Both the position numbers and the translations under genes were made by a program. Below are positions 48,328-57,400 of a stretch of 64,000 bases of DNA, in pieces. The notes under the pieces are model-generated. The model was given only the letters and a program-made list of their open reading frames with translations, did no database searches and was not told the DNA's origin. The stretch comes from Lachnospiraceae bacterium (GTDB lineage: Bacteria; Bacillota; Clostridia; Lachnospirales; Lachnospiraceae): the NCBI GenBank assembly GCA_017482205.1, contig JAFUNK010000013.1, positions 124,001 through 188,000 of the forward strand. Reading direction: 5' to 3'. Position 1 is the first letter of the stretch. Every line of letters begins with the position of its first letter.

Positions 48328-48395
48328 GTTGTCCTCCTAGAGTTTCTTTTCTCCCGTTTTTGTCAAACAAGAGAATACATTGTTTTCATTATATA

Positions 48396-49103
48396 CTACT
48401 TTTCAATTTCTGTCTCTGCTTTTTCATAGGCTTCATGCAGACCGCTCTGTATCATATTTTCATATGCATTAATGATATGCTGGTTTGCCAGCTTTTCTGC
48501 ATTGCCTGCATCTTTCGCTTTAATGGCCTCCATGATTTTTTCATGTTCTTCATTACTTGCAGCACCACGCCCTGCCTTAGAAAGTGTTTTTCTTCTGACA
48601 CGTAACACATAATCATGAAATGCTCTAAGTTGTTGTTGCAACAACTTGGAATTGCAGGCTTCATACATGATTTCGTGAAATCTGTTATCCAATTCTGCCA
48701 TCTGCTCCATATGTCCCTTGGATGCATGAAATCTGGCAAGATATACATTCTCTTCCATTTCTTCCAGCTGTTCTGTTGTAATGTGTTCTGTCGCCCAACG
48801 GGCACATAAGCCTTCCAAAAGGGAACGAATCATGTAAATATCTTTTACATCTTTCTCTGTAATACCGGTTACATAAGCACCTTTGTTAGGGATAATCTGA
48901 ATCAATCCCTCTAATTCAAGCTGCCTGAAGGCTTCTCTTACCGGGGTACGGCTCACGCCCAATTCTTCCCCAATAGTAACCTCTTTTAATTCCTCATGTT
49001 CGTCATATTTGCCGTTTAATATGTCCTCTCTTAATTTATGGAACACTCGGCCACGCAGGGAGTACTTATCCGTCACTTCCTGTTTTACATCGTAATTACT
49101 CAC
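48396..49103 (-). CDS. GntR family regulator, FadR/FCD type
   Basis: A 235-residue regulator. The N-terminal winged helix (LREDILNGKYDEHEELKEVTIGEELGVSRTPVREAFRQLE) is followed by an all-helical FCD ligand domain (about 90-225). That domain retains acid and histidine positions that bind metal and carboxylates in this subfamily (ELDNRFHEIMYEA, NEEHEKIMEAI). The start is a GTG with GGAGG upstream. It lies between the citrate-synthase-like gene and icd; FCD proteins often sense organic acids such as citrate. The palindrome at 50674-50705 is the obvious target. Confidence 0.92.
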   Translation of the reverse strand: MSNYDVKQEVTDKYSLRGRVFHKLREDILNGKYDEHEELKEVTIGEELGVSRTPVREAFRQLELEGLIQIIPNKGAYVTGITEKDVKDIYMIRSLLEGLCARWATEHITTEQLEEMEENVYLARFHASKGHMEQMAELDNRFHEIMYEACNSKLLQQQLRAFHDYVLRVRRKTLSKAGRGAASNEEHEKIMEAIKAKDAGNAEKLANQHIINAYENMIQSGLHEAYEKAETEIEK

Positions 49104-49176
49104 AGCAATTCCTCCGCATGAAAAGAATTTTCAGCCATATTTAACCTGCAAAATCCGTTTCATTCAAACCGTTACA

Positions 49177-50586
49177 TTATATTAAAGAGATACCCTGCTT
49201 TGCACAAACTGCATCGATTTCTTTTACCAGTTCTTCATCAGTCAATACGGTAACACGACCGCCGGCATACTCTTCATCCACCCATTTCTTCACTTCTTTT
49301 ACCAGTTCAGAGCTCTTATCTACCTGCTTATCGCCCTTTAAACTGAAATAAGTGTTCATCCAGTGTGCAATACCTGCCAGACCTGAGGTATTGGAAACCG
49401 CGCAAAGTACAGGTCTGTTCAAAAATTTCTCAGTATCAAAAATATTGTAAATTTCTTCGTTCTTTAAAAGTCCGTCCGCATGAATACCGGCTCTGGTAAC
49501 ATTGAAATTCTTACCCACAAAAGGGGTTCTTTCAGGAATGTGGTAACCGATTTCTTTTTCATAATATTCTGCCAGTTCCGTAATCACAGTGGTATCCATA
49601 CCATTTAAGTGACCGCGCAACTGTGCATATTCAAATACCATTGCCTCCAAAGGTGTATTACCGGTTCTTTCACCGATACCGAACAGGGAAGTATTGATAC
49701 CTGCACAACCGTACAACCACGCTGTTGTGGAGTTGGAAACAGCCTTGTAAAAGTCATTATGTCCATGCCACTCAATATTTTCATGAGGCACACCTGCATG
49801 GGTGTGAATTGCATAGATGATACCCTGTACACTTCTGGGAATAACCGCACCGGGATAGTTGACGCCGTATCCCATGGTATCACAGGCACGTACTTTAATT
49901 GGAATGCCATACTCCTTCTGCAGCTTCATCAGTTCCAGACAGAACGGTACTACATAACCGTAAATATCAGCTCTGGTAATATCCTCTAAATGACATCTGG
50001 GGCTGATCCCCTCTTCCAGGCAATCACGGATAACACTTAAATAATGCTCCATTGCCTGTCGTCTGGTCATCTTTAATTTCAGGAAAATATGATAGTCGGA
50101 ACAGCTTACCAGAATACCGGTTTCTTTCATACCAATTTCTTTTACCAGTTTAAAATCCTCTTTACTTGCACGAATCCAGCTGGTAATTTCAGGGAACTGA
50201 TAACCTCTTTCCATACACTTATACACGGCATCCCTGTCCTTCTTACTGTACAGGAAAAACTCAGATGCCCGAATCATACCGTTAGGACCGCCCAGCTTAT
50301 GTAAATAATCATATATAGTTACAATCTGCTCCGTAGTATAAGGTGCTCTGGACTGCTGACCGTCTCTGAAAGTAGTATCTGTAATCCAAATTTCTTTAGG
50401 CATATTGTGAGGCACAATTCTGTCATTAAAAGGAATCTTGGGTACTTCCGAATACGGAAACATATTGCGGAAAACATTGGGCTTTTCCACATCGTCCAAT
50501 ATGTACATATGCTCCTCTATTTCCAAAAGATTATTTCTGGAATTCATGTTCACCGGTCTATTCTGAAAAGTATCATTCTCTCTCAT
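49177..50586 (-). CDS. HMGL-like acyltransferase, candidate Re-citrate synthase
   Basis: A 469-residue TIM-barrel enzyme of the isopropylmalate/homocitrate/citramalate synthase family. It has TDTTFRDGQQSR (Asp70, Arg74-Asp75) and the metal histidines in WHGHNDF. The first 60 residues are an extra extension, and the C-terminus lacks the LeuA regulatory domain; the end is a short helical region. The Re-citrate synthase of Clostridium kluyveri belongs to this family, and here the gene shares a unit with NADP-IDH and a GntR regulator, so citrate synthase is the favoured reading. Homocitrate or citramalate synthase remain possible. AAGGA lies upstream of the ATG. Confidence 0.8.
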   Translation of the reverse strand: MRENDTFQNRPVNMNSRNNLLEIEEHMYILDDVEKPNVFRNMFPYSEVPKIPFNDRIVPHNMPKEIWITDTTFRDGQQSRAPYTTEQIVTIYDYLHKLGGPNGMIRASEFFLYSKKDRDAVYKCMERGYQFPEITSWIRASKEDFKLVKEIGMKETGILVSCSDYHIFLKLKMTRRQAMEHYLSVIRDCLEEGISPRCHLEDITRADIYGYVVPFCLELMKLQKEYGIPIKVRACDTMGYGVNYPGAVIPRSVQGIIYAIHTHAGVPHENIEWHGHNDFYKAVSNSTTAWLYGCAGINTSLFGIGERTGNTPLEAMVFEYAQLRGHLNGMDTTVITELAEYYEKEIGYHIPERTPFVGKNFNVTRAGIHADGLLKNEEIYNIFDTEKFLNRPVLCAVSNTSGLAGIAHWMNTYFSLKGDKQVDKSSELVKEVKKWVDEEYAGGRVTVLTDEELVKEIDAVCAKQGISLI

Positions 50587-50673
50587 CTATTATAGTCCTT
50601 CTTTCTGCAGGTTTTCTTCCTTTTCCTGCCACTTCGGCACCTATGTGATTGTATTTTTTCTCTTTACATAAAC

Positions 50674-50705
50674 ACCTCGTATAATTGTATACAATCATAC
50701 GAGGT
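50674..50705. promoter_or_regulatory. 32-bp operator palindrome
   Basis: ACCTCGTAT, core ATTGTATACAAT, ATACGAGGT: a 32-bp inverted repeat with a single mismatched pair. It covers the spacer and -10 box of the promoter below. The TTGTATACAA core is of the kind bound by FadR-type GntR proteins, one of which is encoded in the same operon. Confidence 0.8.
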
Positions 50706-50712
50706 ATGTCAA
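50684..50712 (-). promoter_or_regulatory. Promoter of the citrate-synthase-like/gntR/icd operon
   Basis: On the minus strand TTGACA (50707-50712), a 17-bp spacer and TACAAT (50684-50689). Transcription should start near 50677, about 90 bp before the first ATG. Confidence 0.8.
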
Positions 50713-50724
50713 TAGTTTTCCTTA

Positions 50725-51633
50725 TTATTCCAACATTCTTTCTACATTCACCATTCCCCACCCCTGCTGATACCACGGTTCCTGCAAGTCTGTTGCTGAA
50801 TATAACAGCTTTCTCTTAGCGGTTTCATTATCGTAGGAAGGATATTTTTGTAATAAAAGTGCCAACGCTCCCGATACAATAGGTGTTGCCATAGATGTTC
50901 CACTCTTAGAAATATAAGCATTGCTATACCCTGCACGATTTTTGTGACAGGCTGCATTACAGGAAATAATTTCCGTTCCCGGTGCCACAATATCCGGTTT
51001 TCTAAAGGTGGCAAATTTACCGCCTCTGCCTGAATAAGAAGCACAACGGTTTGCCTTATCCTTAAAATATTCACCATCATGGCATCCTACGGTTATCAGT
51101 CTGGGACTGTTTCCTATATCAGAAAGGGTTCCGCACTCCGGTCCGTTATTTCCGGCCGCACAAACCACTAATATGCCTTCCTTCCACGCCTCCTCTAATT
51201 TTTCTCTCAACATCTTTTCCTTTAATTCATTCATTAACTGCCCGACACCTACGGAAACATTCAAAATGCGTATATTCCACTTTTTTCTGTTTTCTATTAC
51301 CCAGTCGATTCCCCGTAACATAGATACTAATTCGCCGTCTCCCTTTTTATCCAGGACTTTTCCAACCACCAGCCCTGCCTGCGGTGCCATTCCGCAATAT
51401 CTGCCTTCCGATATCCTTCCGTTACCGCAGGCAATTCCACAGACATGCGTACCGTGCCCACTATCATCATACGCGTTTTTCTTTCCATCTACAAAATCAT
51501 AAAAATCCAATATTCTCTCTTCTAAATCCGGATGCCTTGCTACTCCGGTATCCAACACGGCAATGGTAACTTTATTTTCCCGGTTGCATTGTAATTCCTT
51601 ACTGCACCCCACTTGTTTTTTTACTCTGTACAT
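50725..51633 (-). CDS. Subtilisin-like serine protease (S8 family)
   Basis: A 302-residue subtilase with the full catalytic set: Asp28 in IAVLDTGVARHPD, His60 in DSGHGTHVCG, oxyanion Asn163 in CAAGNNG and Ser248 in SGTSMATP. There is no signal peptide and only about 20 residues before the catalytic domain, so it is probably cytoplasmic like the Bacillus intracellular protease IspA, or lacks a cleaved propeptide. The only ribosome-site candidate, GGAGGG, lies inside the 3' arm of the hairpin just upstream. Targets unknown. Confidence 0.9.
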   Translation of the reverse strand: MYRVKKQVGCSKELQCNRENKVTIAVLDTGVARHPDLEERILDFYDFVDGKKNAYDDSGHGTHVCGIACGNGRISEGRYCGMAPQAGLVVGKVLDKKGDGELVSMLRGIDWVIENRKKWNIRILNVSVGVGQLMNELKEKMLREKLEEAWKEGILVVCAAGNNGPECGTLSDIGNSPRLITVGCHDGEYFKDKANRCASYSGRGGKFATFRKPDIVAPGTEIISCNAACHKNRAGYSNAYISKSGTSMATPIVSGALALLLQKYPSYDNETAKRKLLYSATDLQEPWYQQGWGMVNVERMLE

Positions 51634-51637
51634 AACG

Positions 51638-51683
51638 AAAAAAGCCCTCCGGCCTTTTTCCTATCATATGCCGGAGGACTTTA
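51638..51683 (-). terminator. Terminator after the sortase/LRR operon
   Basis: CCTCCGGC and GCCGGAGG pair, with A-T pairs extending the stem, followed on the minus strand by CTTTTTTCG. It ends the operon whose last gene stops at 51687. The 3' arm also provides the GGAGGG before the S8 peptidase ATG at 51633. Confidence 0.8.
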
Positions 51684-51686
51684 ATG

Positions 51687-54371
51687 TTACTTTGTTACTT
51701 TTTTCTTTTTGATAAATAATGTTGCTATTGCCAGACTGGCAAGTCCTGCCGCCCAGAAATACTTAGGATGAATATCATAATCACCTGTATCCGGAGATGC
51801 GTCCATTCTTCCGTTTGGTACTGCACTTCCCACTCCGCAGAATACCACGGGATTGGGTGTATTAGTAGCAAATGTAACCGTATTTCCTTCTCTGGAATAA
51901 GACAAATTGGTTACCTGTCCGTTTCTATCCAGTGAAAGTACTCTAAGACTATTGCTTGCAAACCGGTTCGGTAATGTGACCGTAATCCGCAACACCTGCT
52001 GTCCGGTCTTTGTAATAGGTATGCCACTCTCCAAATCCGTCATATCCACATCAATGCAAAGGGAATTTTCCGGTAATTCTTCTCTGTAAACGGCTTCATA
52101 AGCTGCGCCAATTTCGCTTAACGCTATTCCACTGTCCGCAATCTTTATCTCATATGCACCGGTATTGCCTTCCAGTTCTGCAATAATATCTCCATCTGCC
52201 AATACCGTGCTGTTATTGATAACTTGGAGTGTACCGTCTTCATAGCTCGCACCCTCTCCGAAAAGATTGATACTATCTATACCTTCGACCTTGTAGCTCT
52301 CGCCGTCAATCATTATGTATTCAGGAACATATACACCGGCAAATTCTTCTCTGGTATACGTGGTAGCAATACAGGTAACTGTATTGGGATCCAATGTACT
52401 GACATACGCAACTATACCTTTCATACCATAACCGTTTACATCCAAAACCGTACCTGCTAAATCTTCTTCAAATACCTTTTTGTCCACAATGGCAAAAAAC
52501 GTATCTCCTAAGGCATAATTTCTTGCTTCTTCATTGGAAAGTCTTTCTGCTGTCAGTTCATGGTTTATCTGCGGCAGTTTTTTACCGTCAAATACCACAA
52601 CCTTAGCAGATTCACTAAGAGATGTTTCACTGAAATCAAAACAGCCCAAGCCTATATATTCTACCTTCGCTCCTACATGTGCCGTTTTCAATTCACAACC
52701 GTAAAAAGCTCTGTCCCTGATATATTTTATATTCTTACCACCATTTACTGTTTGTAAGTTTAAACAACCATTAAAGGCATCTTCTCCGATTTCAATTACA
52801 GAATCCGGTATGGTAACAGAATAAATTGTCCTGTTGCCTGCAAAAGCTTCCGGGGCAATCCGTTTTACGGTATCGGGAATTTCCAGATGTCCTCCCTCTC
52901 CTCTGTATGCAAGCAAAATACCATTACCTACAATGAGATAATCCTCTTCACCATCACCGTTTAACCAGCTTTCCAGCCATAAAGTGTTGGCAAATGCTTT
53001 AGGTGCAATGTAAGTTACTGTGGATGGAATGGTTACTTTCCGTAAATAATCACAATGATAAAAAGCACCATAGCTGATGGTCGTTACACCTTTGGGAATT
53101 TCTACTTCTTCTATATTACTTCTGGCAAAGGTAAATTCTCCGATTTCCGTCACATTATCAGGAATTTCATATCCTTTTGCCTCAGCACTTCTGTAAAAGG
53201 CCTGATCTGCCAGTATATTTCCGAAGGCTACCTTATACTTGGGAATTTCCCAACTCTTTACTCCTTCCTCATCTACAGAAACTTCACTGTCAAAAGAAGA
53301 GTCTCCCTCTTCACCATACACCAAATCATCATTATCCTCGATAAATACAACTGCTCTGTTGGCAACTACATATGTACTGCCCAATACAATGCCGTTGTCA
53401 GGTTCCTGTGGTTTAGGTGTTGCTTCCGTCTGTTCTGAATCCGTTCCCGTACTGCCGGTATCTTCATACTCTGCCTGATTATTCTTTAACCATTCTGTAT
53501 AATATTCTGCCGCATAGGAGCCTTTTTCCGCTGCAATTTTCAATTTTGCACATCCGTCAAAGGCTGTACCATGGATATAGGATACCGTAGACGGAATAGA
53601 TGCTGTTTCTAAATTCACACAATCAGAAAACGCCTTAATGCCAATAGTTTTAACCGAATACGGTATGGAAATGGCAGCCAGTGACTTACAGTTTGCAAAT
53701 GCATAATCCGGAATTTCTTCCAGATTGTTACTTAGACTGATACTCTTAATATTCCGACAGTCCCAAAAAGCATATTCCGCAATATCAACTACCGTAGAGG
53801 GCATAGAGTAGCTTTCCTTTTCCCTGCCTGGTAACACCAGATACAATATAGTGCCATCTTTACTATAAAGGCAGTTGTCATCCATCTTTAAATAAGTATT
53901 ATCTGTGGCTATCTCCATTTTTTCTAATGCAGAACAACCTGCAAACACACCTATCCCGAGATTTCTTACTTCTGTCCCCAATGTTACTTTTTCCAAGGAA
54001 GTACAATTACTGAAAGCACCGTTTCCCAACTCTGTTACCGTATCGGGAATTCTAACTTCTTCCAAACCTGTACAGTCTGCAAAAGCCCTGTACGCAATGC
54101 TCTCCAACTGATTTCCTTTAAAAATCAGTTTTTCCATTTCTGTATTACCGGCAAACGCCTCTGCCGCAATGGCTGTAACGGAAGCAGGAACAGACACGGT
54201 TTGTGCCGTGCCTGTATACTTTACAAGTGTAGTTCCATTCATCTGAAAATCTGTATCCTGCGACTGGGTAGGTTTTGTATCAGCCACTACCTGTTCTGCC
54301 GGAATCTGTGTCACCGCTACCGCAAGTGCCAGAAGCAGGGCACAAACAGAAAATTTAAGTGCTTTCCTCAT
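51687..54371 (-). CDS. BspA-type LRR surface protein with SPDTG sorting signal
   Basis: An 894-residue secreted protein. A signal peptide covers about residues 1-31 (KFSVCALLLALAVAVTQIPA). Two blocks of LRR_5/BspA repeats (about 50-290 and 385-600; units like IPDTVTELGNGAFSNCTSLEKV) are separated by an acidic linker. A beta-rich region follows, and the C-terminus is a cell-wall sorting signal: SPDTG at 859-863, a hydrophobic stretch and KKKK. SPxTG motifs are read by class B sortases in some clostridia, and such a sortase heads this operon. LRR_5 proteins are adhesins or matrix binders; no ligand can be named. Confidence 0.9.
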   Translation of the reverse strand: MRKALKFSVCALLLALAVAVTQIPAEQVVADTKPTQSQDTDFQMNGTTLVKYTGTAQTVSVPASVTAIAAEAFAGNTEMEKLIFKGNQLESIAYRAFADCTGLEEVRIPDTVTELGNGAFSNCTSLEKVTLGTEVRNLGIGVFAGCSALEKMEIATDNTYLKMDDNCLYSKDGTILYLVLPGREKESYSMPSTVVDIAEYAFWDCRNIKSISLSNNLEEIPDYAFANCKSLAAISIPYSVKTIGIKAFSDCVNLETASIPSTVSYIHGTAFDGCAKLKIAAEKGSYAAEYYTEWLKNNQAEYEDTGSTGTDSEQTEATPKPQEPDNGIVLGSTYVVANRAVVFIEDNDDLVYGEEGDSSFDSEVSVDEEGVKSWEIPKYKVAFGNILADQAFYRSAEAKGYEIPDNVTEIGEFTFARSNIEEVEIPKGVTTISYGAFYHCDYLRKVTIPSTVTYIAPKAFANTLWLESWLNGDGEEDYLIVGNGILLAYRGEGGHLEIPDTVKRIAPEAFAGNRTIYSVTIPDSVIEIGEDAFNGCLNLQTVNGGKNIKYIRDRAFYGCELKTAHVGAKVEYIGLGCFDFSETSLSESAKVVVFDGKKLPQINHELTAERLSNEEARNYALGDTFFAIVDKKVFEEDLAGTVLDVNGYGMKGIVAYVSTLDPNTVTCIATTYTREEFAGVYVPEYIMIDGESYKVEGIDSINLFGEGASYEDGTLQVINNSTVLADGDIIAELEGNTGAYEIKIADSGIALSEIGAAYEAVYREELPENSLCIDVDMTDLESGIPITKTGQQVLRITVTLPNRFASNSLRVLSLDRNGQVTNLSYSREGNTVTFATNTPNPVVFCGVGSAVPNGRMDASPDTGDYDIHPKYFWAAGLASLAIATLFIKKKKVTK

Positions 54372-54400
54372 ACCTCTCCGTTCCTCATTCTGCCTGTAAT

Positions 54401-57400
54401 TTATGCTTTTACTTTTACTGCTACCTGTTTACCTGTTTTATCCTGCTTTACAAACAAAACAATTGCCACACAACTGAGCGCTATTACAACAAACCACTTA
54501 GGATGAATATCACCGGTCTGGGGTGAAGAGTCAGTTACTCCCACAGACTCCAGACGGTCTGTATTTACATAAATCACATAAGGTGAAAAATGCTCTGCCG
54601 TAAAGGTTACGCAGGGTACACCGTCAATGGTTGTAAACTTAGGTGTCAGCTTATCTAATTTTTCATTTACTACACCGGCCACTTTGTTGTTACCGCCATA
54701 AGCAATCAGCGAATCCGGCAATGGTATCGTAATACTGATGGACAGACCTGATGTATCTGTTATCTGGGTCTTGCCCGTGGAATCATATAAAGAAATATCC
54801 ATCGGGAAGTACTTAATATTATCCAGACTGCCGTATTCATCCATAAGTGCCCGCATGATTTCTTCTGTTGCATCGGGATCTTCGGTAATCTTTAATACAA
54901 AATTATCAGAAGAGCCTTTAATGGTAACGGATACAACACCTGTATTGGAAAGACCGTTCTTGTCAATAACAACCGTGGTTCCGTAATTGTGCTGGTTACC
55001 GGATACTATCGTACCACCACTATTAGAACCTGAACCGCTTCCACTGCCGGATGCAGAAGAATCTTTTGCATAATTTGCCGTTACGGTTACATTTGCTGCC
55101 GGCATTGTAATAAATGTTGCCGAAGAATCATTACTTACAAAAGAAAGTCCCGAATAATCCGTAGTCCACTTAGAAAACTTCTGGTTGCTTGCAGGTTCAT
55201 CTGCCACAATGGGAACCATAACGCCGGGAACATAGCTACCGGAGCCGGAACCATTCCTTACGGTCAGAGTGTATAAGGTCACGTTAGCTCCGTTACCACT
55301 CACATCAGAGCCGCTGCCATTACCGCCGGAACCATTACCACCTGAACCACTACCGCCGGAGCCGGAACCACCGGTTCCGCTACCACCTGAACCGCTACCG
55401 CTTCCATCTGTTATCTTTTCATACTGTGCATAGGTATCGATATCCTTGTTGACATCCGTAATAGCAGGTCTCCAACCGGTAAAGGTATAACCTTCTCGTA
55501 CCGGTGCCTGAGGAGGAATTGCGTCCTCTCCGGCTGCTACTCTCTGCGTATAAAGTACTGCATCATTCCAGTCAATAAAGTTTACCGTGTATTTTGTATC
55601 TTCAGAGTCAATCTTGGTATACTGTGCTACAATATCCATATCTCTGCTGACATGAGAGAAGTCTGCCGGCAACCAGCCTGTAAAAGTATAGCCGTCTACC
55701 GCTGGTGCTTCGGGTGCTGTTGCAGCTGTATCAATCAGAACATCCTGCTCTGCCAGAATTTCACCGTTCATACCCCAGAAAATAACTGTAAATGTGGTAG
55801 TTACAGGCTTATCGGTAATTTTAATGCTCTCGTACTCATTTGCATAAGTTTCTGCCGCACTTCCTGCTTCACAATAAAATTCAATGGTATTATAGCCATT
55901 TGTACCCGGATTTAATTCTGTATTAAATGCCAGCGGATCAATATAGGTCACACTGCTGGGGATATCCGCATAGCGGACATTGCTGTCCCAGAACGCATAT
56001 TTACTAATGGACCGACAAGTAGTGGGTATGGTAATGGAATACAGACTTCCTGTATTACGGAAAGTGTTTTCCTGGATTGCTCCTACACTACTCTGTGAAA
56101 AGTCAATAGAACCAACTTCCTCACAATCCATAAATGCTTCTTTATAAATTTCTGTCACACCTACGGTCTCATTGGCATTGATAGAACCGGGAGTACTCAG
56201 TACGCCCCTGCTTTCCAGACACTGTACAATGGTATCCTTACCGCCATTCTCCAATCCATAAATAATAGCCTGATCTGTTACAAAATAAGGGCTTCCGGAG
56301 AAATCAACATACTCTAACAAAGGACAGTCTTTAAAAGGACGTAAACCTATGGAGGATACACTTGTAGAAAGCTTTACCGTATCCAATAAAGCATTGTTAC
56401 AGAATGCATAATCTCCAATACTGCCACCGCCACCGGTCATGTTGACAGTCTTGAGCAGTGATTCGGAGCCGCTGCCGTCTGCACCATTTGTTCCGTCTAC
56501 TGTATAATCATACGCAAACGCATAATCTTCAATGGTTTCCGCGCCACCGGTAATATTGATGGCAGTCAGGGACTTACATCCACTGAACATATACGGTTCA
56601 AAGGTTCTGACATCCGCAAAGGTAATCTCTTTGATATTGGTATCCGCACTCTGTCCTGCTACAGTTTCTATGGAGTAAGTTCCATCTGCCTGCTCAACAC
56701 CTACAACGCCTGAGAACAGACCTGTATCAATTGCTTTTACGCCGGAAGGTACTTCCAGTGCCAAAGCTGCATTGATAATCTGCCACTGGTAATCGGTAAC
56801 TTCTGTGCCCTTATCAATTAACCATGATTCATATTTGCTGATTGCTTCACTTGCTGCTGTCTGATAGTCAGTAGTAATATAAGGATATGCGGTTGCTGTA
56901 TACTTACTTCCCGCTTTTAATTCTGCATAGGTAGGATAATCCACCAGTGTCGCTGCACCGGTGCCTGTCTCAGGATCTACCACATACTGAATTTCCAGAT
57001 TGGTAGGCCATCCGCTGTAATAAGTAATATATGTCTTTGCCTGCTGACCCGCATTGATGGTACTGGAAGAACTCATTGCATATTCAAAAGGTACAATTCC
57101 CGTACCCACTGCACCGGTAAAGGTCAGCTGAGGGGTCAGATTGGTTGTCAAGAAATCCTTATTGGTACAATCTGTTGCATGTACATCTACTACCTGTGTC
57201 GCAAAAGCGCCTGTACCGATATATGTAATGGTGGATGCATTTGCAAAAATCACATGTTTCAAATTGTGACAGCCTCTGAACGCATCTTCATTGATTCTGG
57301 TAACTGTTGCAGGAATCGTAATTTTCTCTAAGAAACAGTTACCTGAAAAGCTGCCGGAGTTTATGGTGGAAATACCGTAAGGTCCGATTGCCGCAGGAAT

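Noticed and set aside
50573..50776. A 67-codon minus-strand frame across the icd-operon promoter
   Set aside because: It spans the promoter and operator and overlaps the end of the S8 peptidase and the next start; a chance frame.
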